64,000 nucleotides of DNA. Source: Paenibacillus assamensis DSM 18201 (GTDB taxonomy: Bacteria; Bacillota; Bacilli; Paenibacillales; Paenibacillaceae). The notes beneath the pieces are model-generated. The model was not told where the DNA came from, did not search any database, and was given only the letters and a program-made list of their open reading frames with translations. Position numbers and translations under genes: made by a program. Of the stretch, positions 45,051 to 53,498 are shown piece after piece. The stretch is taken from the NCBI RefSeq assembly GCF_000422445.1, contig NZ_KE383838.1, positions 62,001 through 126,000 of the forward strand, in the 5' to 3' direction. The number at the start of each line of letters is the position of its first letter. Positions within the stretch are counted from its first letter, which is position 1.

Positions 45051-46745
45051 CTAAACTTTGCACATTGACTCACTTTCTACCTTATGTCCATATACATTTA
45101 CATTCCATATGGAAAATCCATATGTAGTTTCCCTTTCTAACATAAGTATGCGAACGTACCTGCCCTCACCATGGCAAACAATGACTTCTTCACTCACTTC
45201 CACCTCTTCTTCTCCTTCTCTTCTCTCTTTTTCTTTCGTGCTTATCGTTACCCATGTTTCAGTATCATCCGACACTTGTATTTCATACTTCGTAGCAAAA
45301 GAATATTCCCACTGGACAACAACGCGTGAAACAGCCACTCTCTCTTCTAAGTCAATATATAACCACTGCGGCTCCGAGAATTCGCTGCTCCAACGTGTTG
45401 AACTATTCCCATTTACCACATGACTAGCTGGAAAAGTCATACCGTCAAAACCTGGTTCAACAGACGAGGCTGATACCATTTTATTCAAAGCCCAATCTTC
45501 TCCTAGTAAGCTAGGCTCCGTTCTTACTTCAATCTCCGCTTGCAATTGCGATACGTTTCCAAAAATATCTTTTGAGCGAACGACGATATGATAGTCTGTA
45601 TCTGGCTTTACGTTCTGGAACTTATATCTCGTCACCCTCGTTTCAACCATCATGTCATTTATCGTAATTTCAAATGCTATGACGTGATCTTTTAGCATCG
45701 GTGCTTCCCATTCAATAGCAATACTATCGCTCGTGATTGCCATTGCTCTTAAATGAAATGGACCAGCTGCTAATTGTTCGGGCTTGTTCCACGAAGATGC
45801 TTCAGCATCCTTTGCTACTTCTTTTTTCAAAACAAGTAATGTTAAGCGTTCGTATTCACGTAACCCTGCCAATCTTTCAATTAAATCATCAATTTGTATA
45901 GGCTGTTTTAATATATGAATTTGTGCTTCTTTTTTAATAATTACATTTTTAAGCCCTTCCGCCAGATCAGAACAGTAATGCAGCATATTGGACACATAGG
46001 AGGGGACTTGAAGAAGTTTGACATAACTGGAGAACATATATCGTGATCCACAGAGCACAACAAACAGCTGTAATAATGTGTGAAAGATGTCTTTTTTCTC
46101 TTCCATCGTTACATATGGAAGCTGATTGACCATGTCAAGAGCTTTATCAAACAATCTGGAACTTCCCGCTTCCTTCATGATCTGTTGAATCGCTCTATCG
46201 AGAAATAATTGCTTCGTTTCAGCAGTGAACTCAATATTTTGCACATGCATGCTAAACAGCGGATACTCCAATTGACTGACTACATTCAGTACAAATTCTG
46301 AATCATACGTCTCCGATGCAACATGTCGAATATCATTCAATACAGCATGTTTCTGATTCACAAACTGCTCTATCATCATATAATGCGTAGATTCTCCATC
46401 CATAAAATGAAGCTCTGGAAAATACTTCGGCTTTAAACCAGCAAACACGACATTTTTATTATGCAAATTCATTTCAACAAACCGCACAGCCTCACCCATA
46501 GATGAGCCCTCGAAATCCGTAAACTTCACGCCTACTTGTAAAAGGTCAGCATCTTCCAAGCACTCCATATGTAAAAGCCAAAAACCCTTTTTCTCCTCTA
46601 TTAACTCTTTATATAGGTTATCCGAGCTTTCATAGGAATTATAAAAAAGATATTCTGCTTGATGCCCACAATTGAGCAACTGATGAGCAACTGAGATTCT
46701 GTAACAATTTAGATGACTTCTACGAAAGAACAAATAATGATTCAT
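45051..46745 (-). CDS. BtrH-like protein fused to fibronectin III and F5/8C domains
   Basis: A 564-residue protein with an unusual plan. Residues 1-310 resemble the BtrH-like protein at 39460: Cys14 in SHLNCYRISVAHQLL, then His121 in STHYMMIEQF and AVLND 107 residues after the Cys, and a helical second half (SSYVKLLQVPSYVSNMLHYC). A fibronectin type III domain follows (about 326-408: FHLRAMAITSDSIAIEWEAP, YKFQNVKPDTDYHIVV), then an F5/8 type C (discoidin, CBM32-like) domain (about 412-556: VVNGNSSTRWSSEFSEPQWL, GRYVRILM). The last two usually bind glycans, yet no signal peptide is seen. Inferred: an acyltransferase-like module aimed at a glycan or sugar. ATG 46745 is used because an AAGGGTGATGG site precedes it and the upstream 34 codons look non-coding. 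Confidence 0.65.
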   Translation of the reverse strand: MNHYLFFRRSHLNCYRISVAHQLLNCGHQAEYLFYNSYESSDNLYKELIEEKKGFWLLHMECLEDADLLQVGVKFTDFEGSSMGEAVRFVEMNLHNKNVVFAGLKPKYFPELHFMDGESTHYMMIEQFVNQKHAVLNDIRHVASETYDSEFVLNVVSQLEYPLFSMHVQNIEFTAETKQLFLDRAIQQIMKEAGSSRLFDKALDMVNQLPYVTMEEKKDIFHTLLQLFVVLCGSRYMFSSYVKLLQVPSYVSNMLHYCSDLAEGLKNVIIKKEAQIHILKQPIQIDDLIERLAGLREYERLTLLVLKKEVAKDAEASSWNKPEQLAAGPFHLRAMAITSDSIAIEWEAPMLKDHVIAFEITINDMMVETRVTRYKFQNVKPDTDYHIVVRSKDIFGNVSQLQAEIEVRTEPSLLGEDWALNKMVSASSVEPGFDGMTFPASHVVNGNSSTRWSSEFSEPQWLYIDLEERVAVSRVVVQWEYSFATKYEIQVSDDTETWVTISTKEKERREGEEEVEVSEEVIVCHGEGRYVRILMLERETTYGFSIWNVNVYGHKVESESMCKV

Positions 46746-46898
46746 ACCATCACCCTTTTCTCGCTCTTCTCTCTTTCTATACGATGAATTTTCAATAGGC
46801 AAAAGGTTGAACATGGGACATGCAATTTCATTATATTTATATAACAATGAAATTGTTTATCATATCTTGTTGTCGAATTATCAGTTATTTCGCAAAAA

Positions 46899-46965
46899 AT
46901 CCCCTCCTTATTCTTCACCGTCATGAGAACATGGTTGTTCTCACGTGATTACTTAAAGAGGGGAT
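46899..46965 (-). terminator. Long hairpin terminator after the small membrane protein gene
   Basis: ATCCCCTC (46899-46906) pairs with GAGGGGAT (46958-46965), enclosing a second stem TGAGAACA/TGTTCTCA. The minus strand ends in GGATTTTTTGCG. It also lies in the leader region of the downstream BtrH-like fusion gene (46745). Confidence 0.85.
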
Positions 46966-46977
46966 ACTGTATCTTTT

Positions 46978-47544
46978 TTATTTTTCAACTGCAGTGGCGG
47001 CTGCTTGTTTAAATAAGGCAACAACCATAACCGTTGTAACGACATACAAAAATGACATCGGCTGACCAAGCGCCTTGAATATCAGAGGAGAGACGATAGA
47101 AAAAGCTAGCATGATTATCGTACCAAATAAGTTAATGGCACCATAAAACATACCACGACGCTTAGCTGTATCAGCTAATTTCGATAAAGATTTGCCATTC
47201 GCCCATTCACGCACACCAGATGTAAGCAGCCAGATTAAATAAATATTCGTTGCTAAAATAGCGATACTCTGAATAATCGCAGACCATAACCATAACTGTT
47301 CACCCATTAATCCCGCTATAAAGGGCCCAATAAACTCATAACCCGTCAATACGATTACTACAGGCATAAATCGCTTCGCGCGATAAAAAGATGGGGCTGT
47401 TTGCTGCAGCTCTGTCAAAGCCTTCAATACTAACAACATTCCGAACACATCGGGAAGTACATCTATAACCCCCCATAATCGAATATCAATTAAGAAGATT
47501 AGCCCCCATAATATCTTTTTAAATGCTTGTTGTTCTTGGTTCAT
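46978..47544 (-). CDS. Uncharacterised four- to five-helix membrane protein
   Basis: A protein of about 188 residues that I cannot assign to a named family. It has about five hydrophobic stretches (IDVLPDVFGMLLVLKAL, FMPVVIVLTGYEFIGPFIAG, LWLWSAIIQSIAILATNIYL, YGAINLFGTIIMLAFSIV, LYVVTTVMVVALF) and short charged loops. The start is uncertain: ATG 47544 has GGGAG some 14 bases upstream; the longest frame starts at 47592 without a ribosome site. It stands alone, followed by its own strong terminator, between the BtrH-like fusion gene and the second degV. Confidence 0.65.
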   Translation of the reverse strand: MNQEQQAFKKILWGLIFLIDIRLWGVIDVLPDVFGMLLVLKALTELQQTAPSFYRAKRFMPVVIVLTGYEFIGPFIAGLMGEQLWLWSAIIQSIAILATNIYLIWLLTSGVREWANGKSLSKLADTAKRRGMFYGAINLFGTIIMLAFSIVSPLIFKALGQPMSFLYVVTTVMVVALFKQAAATAVEK

Positions 47545-47868
47545 CTGCCAACCGACTCCCTTGTTGAAGTAAACTCCTGTTGTCTCTTTCATCTCTAATC
47601 ACAATCAAGTACCGTTACATTCTATAGTTCTATCATATTGCATACGTGAATCAGTATACCGCTGATTCAGCAGTCAAGCAACGAGCAAGAGAGCTTCCAC
47701 CTATATATAGAATAAGTGCACATACAACGAGTGTATTTTCATCCATAATTAGGGTTCATATTTAAGCGTGAATGAATTAGAGAATTGAAGTATAATAGAA
47801 ACGATGTCTTTATGAGGGAATTCATTATATAATAGATAGATTGTCAGATTGCTGCAGGAGGTTAAACA

Positions 47869-48726
47869 ATGGCATCGATCAAAATATTTTCTGATAGTAC
47901 ATGCGACCTACCACCATCACTAATTGAACAACATGATATCGGGATTGTCCCCCTCTATGTGACATTCGGTGATCAAGCGTTCCAAGATGGCGTGGACATG
48001 GACCCTGCCAAGCTTTATGAAATGGTAGATCAAGGTGGTCAGCTTCCTAAGACTGCTGCACCGTCTCCAGGTGACTTTGTCGCAAAGTTCGAACCGTTCG
48101 TTAAAGCTGGACAAGATATTATCTATATCGGTCTTTCTACAGAGCTCTCTTCAACGATTCAAAATGCGATTATCGCATCTCAAATGCTTGAAGAACATTC
48201 TGGACGTATTCATGTTATTGATTCCATGAATTTATCAACAGGGATCGGCATTCAGGTTCTTCGTGCTGCACGTATGGCTGAAGCTGGAAACAGCATTGAA
48301 GATATCATTCTACACATACAAGAAATGAGAAAGCATATCGAAACCGAATTCATTATCGATACGCTTGATTATTTGCACAAGGGCGGCAGATGCAGCAGCT
48401 TGCAGAACATCATTGGAACGCTGCTTCGCATTCGTCCAGTCATTAAAGTCGTAGATGGCAAAATGATTGCAGCCAGCAAAGTACGCGGCAAACGTGAAAA
48501 AGCATTGGAGCAGCTTCTAAGCAATCCTCTGAATTTGAAAGATCGAATGGATAATGACACAATATTTGTCACTCATTCCTATTCTGATGAAGATGCTGCC
48601 TATGTGGTTGACCAGCTTAAGCTGCTCACGGGAGCTAAGCATGTGTATACTTCGTATACAGGCTGTGTCATTTCAAGTCATTGTGGGCCGAATACGATCG
48701 GTATCGTCTTCGCAACGAATAATTAG
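47869..48726 (+). CDS. DegV family fatty-acid-binding protein (second copy)
   Basis: A 285-residue DegV/FakB-type protein. FSDSTCDLPPSLIEQHDIGI, TAAPSPGDFVAKFEP, GLSTELSSTIQNA and DYLHKGGRCSSLQNIIGTLL follow the family pattern; the fatty-acid pocket is between the two domains. It differs clearly from the copy at 17257 (TAAPSPGDF against TSSPSPAAF), so the two probably bind different chains, as FakB paralogues do for saturated and unsaturated acids. AGGAGGTTAAACA gives a good start. It has its own terminator. Confidence 0.92.
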   Translation: MASIKIFSDSTCDLPPSLIEQHDIGIVPLYVTFGDQAFQDGVDMDPAKLYEMVDQGGQLPKTAAPSPGDFVAKFEPFVKAGQDIIYIGLSTELSSTIQNAIIASQMLEEHSGRIHVIDSMNLSTGIGIQVLRAARMAEAGNSIEDIILHIQEMRKHIETEFIIDTLDYLHKGGRCSSLQNIIGTLLRIRPVIKVVDGKMIAASKVRGKREKALEQLLSNPLNLKDRMDNDTIFVTHSYSDEDAAYVVDQLKLLTGAKHVYTSYTGCVISSHCGPNTIGIVFATNN

Positions 48727-48757
48727 AACCTTTTGCGGCACATGCGAAATTACAAAG

Positions 48758-48803
48758 AGAGGGAAGATAAACGACATCTATCGTCGCTTTCTTCCCTCTT
48801 TTT
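48758..48803 (+). terminator. Terminator after second degV
   Basis: AGAGGGAAGA (48758-48767) pairs with TTCTTCCCTCT (48789-48799) with ACGA/TCGT inside, followed by TTTTTCTT. Confidence 0.88.
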
Positions 48804-48823
48804 CTTATTAAGCAGCAAACCAT

Positions 48824-49417
48824 CTATGTTACTTGCGGCGAAGTCCACGCTGCCAATTGTCTGAATACTTGATTCCGTTCATCCTGATAAAATTCTTTAC
48901 GCAATATTCCCATAGCGATGAAGTCAAAATACATTCCATCTCGATATATCCGCTCTCTCAATCGACCTTCTTCTGTAAAACCACATCTTTTATAACTTCG
49001 GTATGCGCGTTCATTGTTACTAATTACATCTAGCTGCAATCGGTGCAAGCCTAATTGATCAAAAGCAAACACCATCAACAGGCGCAATGCTTCCTCACCG
49101 TAACCAGCGCCATGATAGGCTTTGTTGCCAATAACGATACCGAACGTACCCGTTCGATTTTTCCAGTCGATTTGCAAATCAACTTGTCCAATATACGCCT
49201 CTGAATCCAGCTCAGCAATAACGAAACCGTACTCCTTCTGGGATGGTTTCATTCTCATCTCTATAAAAGATTCTGTCATATTGATCGATTGAGGTGCTTG
49301 AAAAAGATCATGAAGTCCAGCGGTGACCGTGCCATCATTGACCCATTTGCGAACTTCTTCGATATCTTCCTTGCGGTACTCTCTTAACCGAATTCTCTGT
49401 CCTAAAATATGCGGCAT
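48824..49417 (-). CDS. GNAT family acetyltransferase (RimJ/RimL-like)
   Basis: A 197-residue N-acetyltransferase. GQRIRLREYRKEDIEEVRKW opens the RimJ/RimL-like fold; the acetyl-CoA loop is VIGNKAYHGAGYGEEALRLL, followed by HRLQLDVISNNERAYRSYKR and CGFTEEGRLRERIYRDG. Acceptors may be a protein N-terminus, a small molecule or spermidine; not decidable here. ATG 49417 follows GGAGGGG at six bases. It lies 80 bases after the PBP gene on the same strand, without an obvious terminator between. Confidence 0.9.
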   Translation of the reverse strand: MPHILGQRIRLREYRKEDIEEVRKWVNDGTVTAGLHDLFQAPQSINMTESFIEMRMKPSQKEYGFVIAELDSEAYIGQVDLQIDWKNRTGTFGIVIGNKAYHGAGYGEEALRLLMVFAFDQLGLHRLQLDVISNNERAYRSYKRCGFTEEGRLRERIYRDGMYFDFIAMGILRKEFYQDERNQVFRQLAAWTSPQVT

Positions 49418-49496
49418 AGCAAGCCCCTCCACCTTAATATGTTTACGATGATATAAAAATAGTAAGAAGGATTCTAATCATTTCATCATATGATTG

Positions 49497-51641
49497 TCAA
49501 CCAGAATCTGGAGGCTGAGCAGCTACAGTTCGAGAAGCTAGCTTTAACATCACTTCAGTCGGCTCACCTTCTGAAGAAATTTGAGTCTGCTCTGTCACAT
49601 ACCCTTCCCCTTCTACCCGCACCTTGATGCCAAGGAAAGAGCTTATAGCGAGTACATCCCGAAGCGACAACCCATCAAAAACAGGCGTAGGAATATTCTC
49701 TGGCTTGTCAGTCAATATATACACCGTCGATCCTTTTGAAAGGGCTGTCTGTGAAGAAGGATATTGTTTCAACACTTTGTCCCCCTGACCAAATCGGCGA
49801 ATCTTCATCCCTTCTGCTTGAATGGCCTTTACCGCATCTCCAACCGGCTTATTCGTCACATCCGGCATTTTACGTTGATACCTGATAGCAGCCTTAGCCT
49901 TTTCCTCTGTTGAAGGTACTACACCACTTAATCGCAAACTACGCTCCATCGTAGACTTGAATACTGGCATCGCAACTTGGCTCGCCAACGTGTAATCTCC
50001 ACCCAATTGTGGATCATCCACGAAAATGCCAATGACATACTTTGGGTCTTCAACAGGAGCATATCCTGCAAAGGAGACCAGCCATGTTGTTTTTGAGTAT
50101 CCACCGCCACTTTTGGCTCTTTGGGCCGTACCTGTCTTCCCAGCTACCCGAATACCAGGTATTTGAGCAGTCTGTCCCGTTCCATCCAGTACTACCTCTT
50201 CTAATATTTCAGACACTTGCTTAGCTGAGGCAACTGATATGACTCGCCTACGCTCATCCTTATGCTCATTGCTATCACTAGGTGAAGTATCACCTTTGAT
50301 CAGTTGAGGTGTCATCCATTCACCACCATTGGCAACAGCTGCATAGGCAGTAGTCATTTGCAGACCACTTATAACCGCCCCCCCTTGACCAAAGGTTGTT
50401 GTCGCGAACTCAGAAGGACGATTATATCTAACAAAACCCGCTACATCGCCTAGTTCAACCCCCGTATTTCCATTCATGCCAAAGGCATCGGCATAGTTCA
50501 TAAATGTATCTTCTCCAAGTGCTTGGCCCATCTTAACGAAACCAACGTTACTTGATTTTTTCACACCCGTTAAATAGTCTATTACGCCCCAGCCAACTTC
50601 ATTAGCGTCGTGAATCTTAATACCTGGAACTTTAATATGACCGGATAGAAACTCAGCATTAGGATTAAACTTCTTCTCTTCCACAGCAGCGACCAACGTA
50701 ACGAGCTTAAACGTCGAACCCGGTTCAAACCGTGAATACAGTGCATTATTCTTCATATCACGTATCGGATCGGATTTCGAATACGAATTCGGATTGAAAG
50801 TCGGCGCGCTTGCCATCGCTAATATTTCCATCGTCTTCGGATCCATAACGTATCCCACTGCAAACTTTGGATTCCATTGCCGCATCATGTCTTGCATGGA
50901 ATCTTCTAATATTTTTTGAATATCAACATCTATCGTCAACTGAACTTGCTGCCCATCTTTCGGTTGAACGACTTCTGGTTTCGATTGAGGTAATGGATAA
51001 CCCTTGAGATCACGCTGTCCTTTAATTGAACCGTCTTTTCCAGATAGTGCATTATTCAATTCAGCTTCAACCCCCATAATCGGCTTACCTTCTCGATCGA
51101 TATATCCGAGAATATGAGCCGCCGTCTCATTATAGGGATAATAGCGCTTCGTATCTCTTTGCAAACGTACACCGTACTCATAGAAAACGATATCTTGACC
51201 TTGGATACGAGACTGCCCAAACGTTTGATTGAACTCTTCCAATCTGTCATAAGGCAAATGTCGACCCTGTGGGTGTAACTCAACTTGCGTCTTTTTCTTA
51301 TTAACGAGCTCCATCACCTTGGATTCTGTTGTCCCTAATAGTCGTGATAGTTCACGCGCAACATCCGCTTCACGTTTGTTATCTCTCACCATTTCAGGAT
51401 GCAGAACGACATGATAAGATGGCGCGCTTGCAGCAAGCACTTTCCCATTACGGTCGACAATATCACCACGATGTGCAGGCATTTTAACTTCGTACGCCCA
51501 AGTCTTATTGTTGTGCTGTTCATAAAATTCAAAATTGACCACTTGAATCCAGAAAAGTCTTATCAAAATAACGGTAACACATAGTATGAAGAAGCCGCCT
51601 AGAACGAGTGACCGAATCCGAATCCGTTTATTATGCAGCAT
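49497..51641 (-). CDS. Class B penicillin-binding protein with two PASTA domains
   Basis: A 714-residue transpeptidase. One N-terminal membrane anchor (about 10-32) is followed by the dimerisation region with MPAHRGDIVDRNGKVLA. The transpeptidase domain has catalytic Ser309 in EPGSTFKLVT, SSN in KKSSNVGFV and KTGTAQ. Two PASTA domains close the protein (about 590-714, beginning MPDVTNKPVGDAVKAIQAEG). Cross-links peptidoglycan at septum or lateral wall. PbpB-type PBPs of bacilli carry such PASTA pairs, SpoVD one. It is not in a division-cell-wall cluster, so it is an extra PBP. ATG 51641 follows GGAGGG at nine bases. Confidence 0.92.
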   Translation of the reverse strand: MLHNKRIRIRSLVLGGFFILCVTVILIRLFWIQVVNFEFYEQHNNKTWAYEVKMPAHRGDIVDRNGKVLAASAPSYHVVLHPEMVRDNKREADVARELSRLLGTTESKVMELVNKKKTQVELHPQGRHLPYDRLEEFNQTFGQSRIQGQDIVFYEYGVRLQRDTKRYYPYNETAAHILGYIDREGKPIMGVEAELNNALSGKDGSIKGQRDLKGYPLPQSKPEVVQPKDGQQVQLTIDVDIQKILEDSMQDMMRQWNPKFAVGYVMDPKTMEILAMASAPTFNPNSYSKSDPIRDMKNNALYSRFEPGSTFKLVTLVAAVEEKKFNPNAEFLSGHIKVPGIKIHDANEVGWGVIDYLTGVKKSSNVGFVKMGQALGEDTFMNYADAFGMNGNTGVELGDVAGFVRYNRPSEFATTTFGQGGAVISGLQMTTAYAAVANGGEWMTPQLIKGDTSPSDSNEHKDERRRVISVASAKQVSEILEEVVLDGTGQTAQIPGIRVAGKTGTAQRAKSGGGYSKTTWLVSFAGYAPVEDPKYVIGIFVDDPQLGGDYTLASQVAMPVFKSTMERSLRLSGVVPSTEEKAKAAIRYQRKMPDVTNKPVGDAVKAIQAEGMKIRRFGQGDKVLKQYPSSQTALSKGSTVYILTDKPENIPTPVFDGLSLRDVLAISSFLGIKVRVEGEGYVTEQTQISSEGEPTEVMLKLASRTVAAQPPDSG

Positions 51642-51736
51642 ACTACGCATCCCTCCATACAAATGATAGAATAATTAATTACGTCCACGACCATTAGATT
51701 ATGAAAGTCATTCACGCTCGACCTTATGTTGCAACA

Positions 51737-53485
51737 TTATCGTCTAACAGTTGGAATGGAGATTTCCACAACCGTTCCGATTCCGATGCGGCTAAAAATG
51801 CTAACCCCATATTGTTCTCCATACTGCAGCCGTATACGTTGATGAACATTGCGAATTCCGTAGCCGCCATTCACGTGATCTTGCGAATCGAAAATATGAC
51901 TAATGCGTTCCGCCGTCATTCCAACCCCATCATCGACAATGCGAATTTTGATATGCTCATCCAAACATTTAACCTCAATACGGATATGAATTCGATCCCC
52001 ACACCATGCGTGCTCGAATATATTTTCAAGAAACGGCTGTACGATTAGCTTAATCGTTTGATAAGGCCATATATCACTATCTATTAAAAATAGAACGTCC
52101 ATCCGTTCGCCAAATTTAATTTTTTGGATTTCAATATAAGCTTGTGCTTGTTCTAACTCCGTAGCTAATGGAATATTCGTTCTACCGTCATTCAACGTTA
52201 GGCGATAAAACTTTGCCAATTCCATTACCATTTGATGCAGTCTTTCGGTATCCCCGAACTTAGCTAATCTACTAATAGATGATAACGTATTGTACAGAAA
52301 ATGAGGGTTGATTTGTGCCTGTAAAGATTCTAGTTCAGCCTCTTTCTTTTGAAGCTGCGTGACATATACTTCTTTGATAAGATCCCCTATATTTTCTCCC
52401 ATTTCATTAATTGCATTGCCAATTTCAGAGAATTCATCTTTGTTGCGTAAATGAACTCGTTTATGGAGATCTCCTTCACGAAATGCATTTAATATCGTAA
52501 TTATTTTGTTTACTCGTAATGAAAAATGTCTAGAGATAAAAATAGCCGCGAACGTACATACGATGAGGCAGGAAAGAGCTACCCATATCGTAAACATTCG
52601 AATACGCTTCGCATCTTGCTCTACAATCATAGTAGGTATGGATGCAGTTAATACCCATCCTCCGTCATCTAACGCTTCTTCAATCGTCATGAACGTTTCA
52701 TCATTTACACGAGCGTGATCTGGGGCTGAACTTGCTGCTGAACGATAGACCGTATTCCCGTATCTGTCCCTGACCGTCAATATACTTCCATCGCCAATTT
52801 TAGCGTAATCCACACTTTCGAATAAATCAGACAACTTAATGCTGATTCTCACAAAACCAATTTCTTTCATATCTAAAGGCTGCTGAATATCGACGATTCT
52901 TCGAAGCAAAGAGATTCTTCCAAAATCAGCATCAGACTGCACCTGTCTCCACGCCCATGTTCTACTGTACTGTTCAACAGGATGTTCTTGATACCATGAT
53001 TGTTCTTTTATTCGTTTTATATGAAAAATGTTATAGGTCCGTCCGGTCTGATCTGGTTCTTCATTTATAAAAGTTTTATGATATATTTCCGGTAGTGTTT
53101 CATTATGAAAAAAAACAGACGCCCATATTTTCAAATTCGTTGAAGTAATGGCATTATGTAAAGTTGGAACGACAATCTTAATGGTTTTCTCATGCGTTTC
53201 CCATCCTTCTTCATAGTAGCGAATCGCATCAGCTAAGTTATAATCATAATAAATGGTGGATGATACCCTTATGACATCGTTAATTCGATAATGAATATTA
53301 TCTTTAATTTGCTGCAGTGTACCGTGAATCGTAGTCTGCGTCTGCTTGCGCACGGACTCTACATACATACTATAGGATACGATTCCAATCACAATTAGAG
53401 GTACAATAATGAATATCGCATACGTCACTAACAATTTGTAACCAAACGGAAAATATCCTCTTCGATGATGCTGTAAAGCCCTCAT
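51737..53485 (-). CDS. YesM-type sensor histidine kinase (second system)
   Basis: A 582-residue kinase. Membrane helices lie near 17-39 and about 290-315, with an extracellular Cache-like domain between. HAMP (NKIITILNAFREGDLHKRVH) leads to the His_kinase region with phosphoacceptor His in LQAQINPHFLYNTLSSISRL and an HATPase with RIVDDGVGMTAERISHIFDS. The start is ATG 53485 or GTG 53494; both sit just after the regulator stop at 53499, with GAGGA ten bases before the ATG. The pair lies downstream of the LplABC-like transporter operon and presumably serves it. Confidence 0.9.
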   Translation of the reverse strand: MRALQHHRRGYFPFGYKLLVTYAIFIIVPLIVIGIVSYSMYVESVRKQTQTTIHGTLQQIKDNIHYRINDVIRVSSTIYYDYNLADAIRYYEEGWETHEKTIKIVVPTLHNAITSTNLKIWASVFFHNETLPEIYHKTFINEEPDQTGRTYNIFHIKRIKEQSWYQEHPVEQYSRTWAWRQVQSDADFGRISLLRRIVDIQQPLDMKEIGFVRISIKLSDLFESVDYAKIGDGSILTVRDRYGNTVYRSAASSAPDHARVNDETFMTIEEALDDGGWVLTASIPTMIVEQDAKRIRMFTIWVALSCLIVCTFAAIFISRHFSLRVNKIITILNAFREGDLHKRVHLRNKDEFSEIGNAINEMGENIGDLIKEVYVTQLQKKEAELESLQAQINPHFLYNTLSSISRLAKFGDTERLHQMVMELAKFYRLTLNDGRTNIPLATELEQAQAYIEIQKIKFGERMDVLFLIDSDIWPYQTIKLIVQPFLENIFEHAWCGDRIHIRIEVKCLDEHIKIRIVDDGVGMTAERISHIFDSQDHVNGGYGIRNVHQRIRLQYGEQYGVSIFSRIGIGTVVEISIPTVRR

Positions 53486-53498
53486 CCTCTCCACATCC

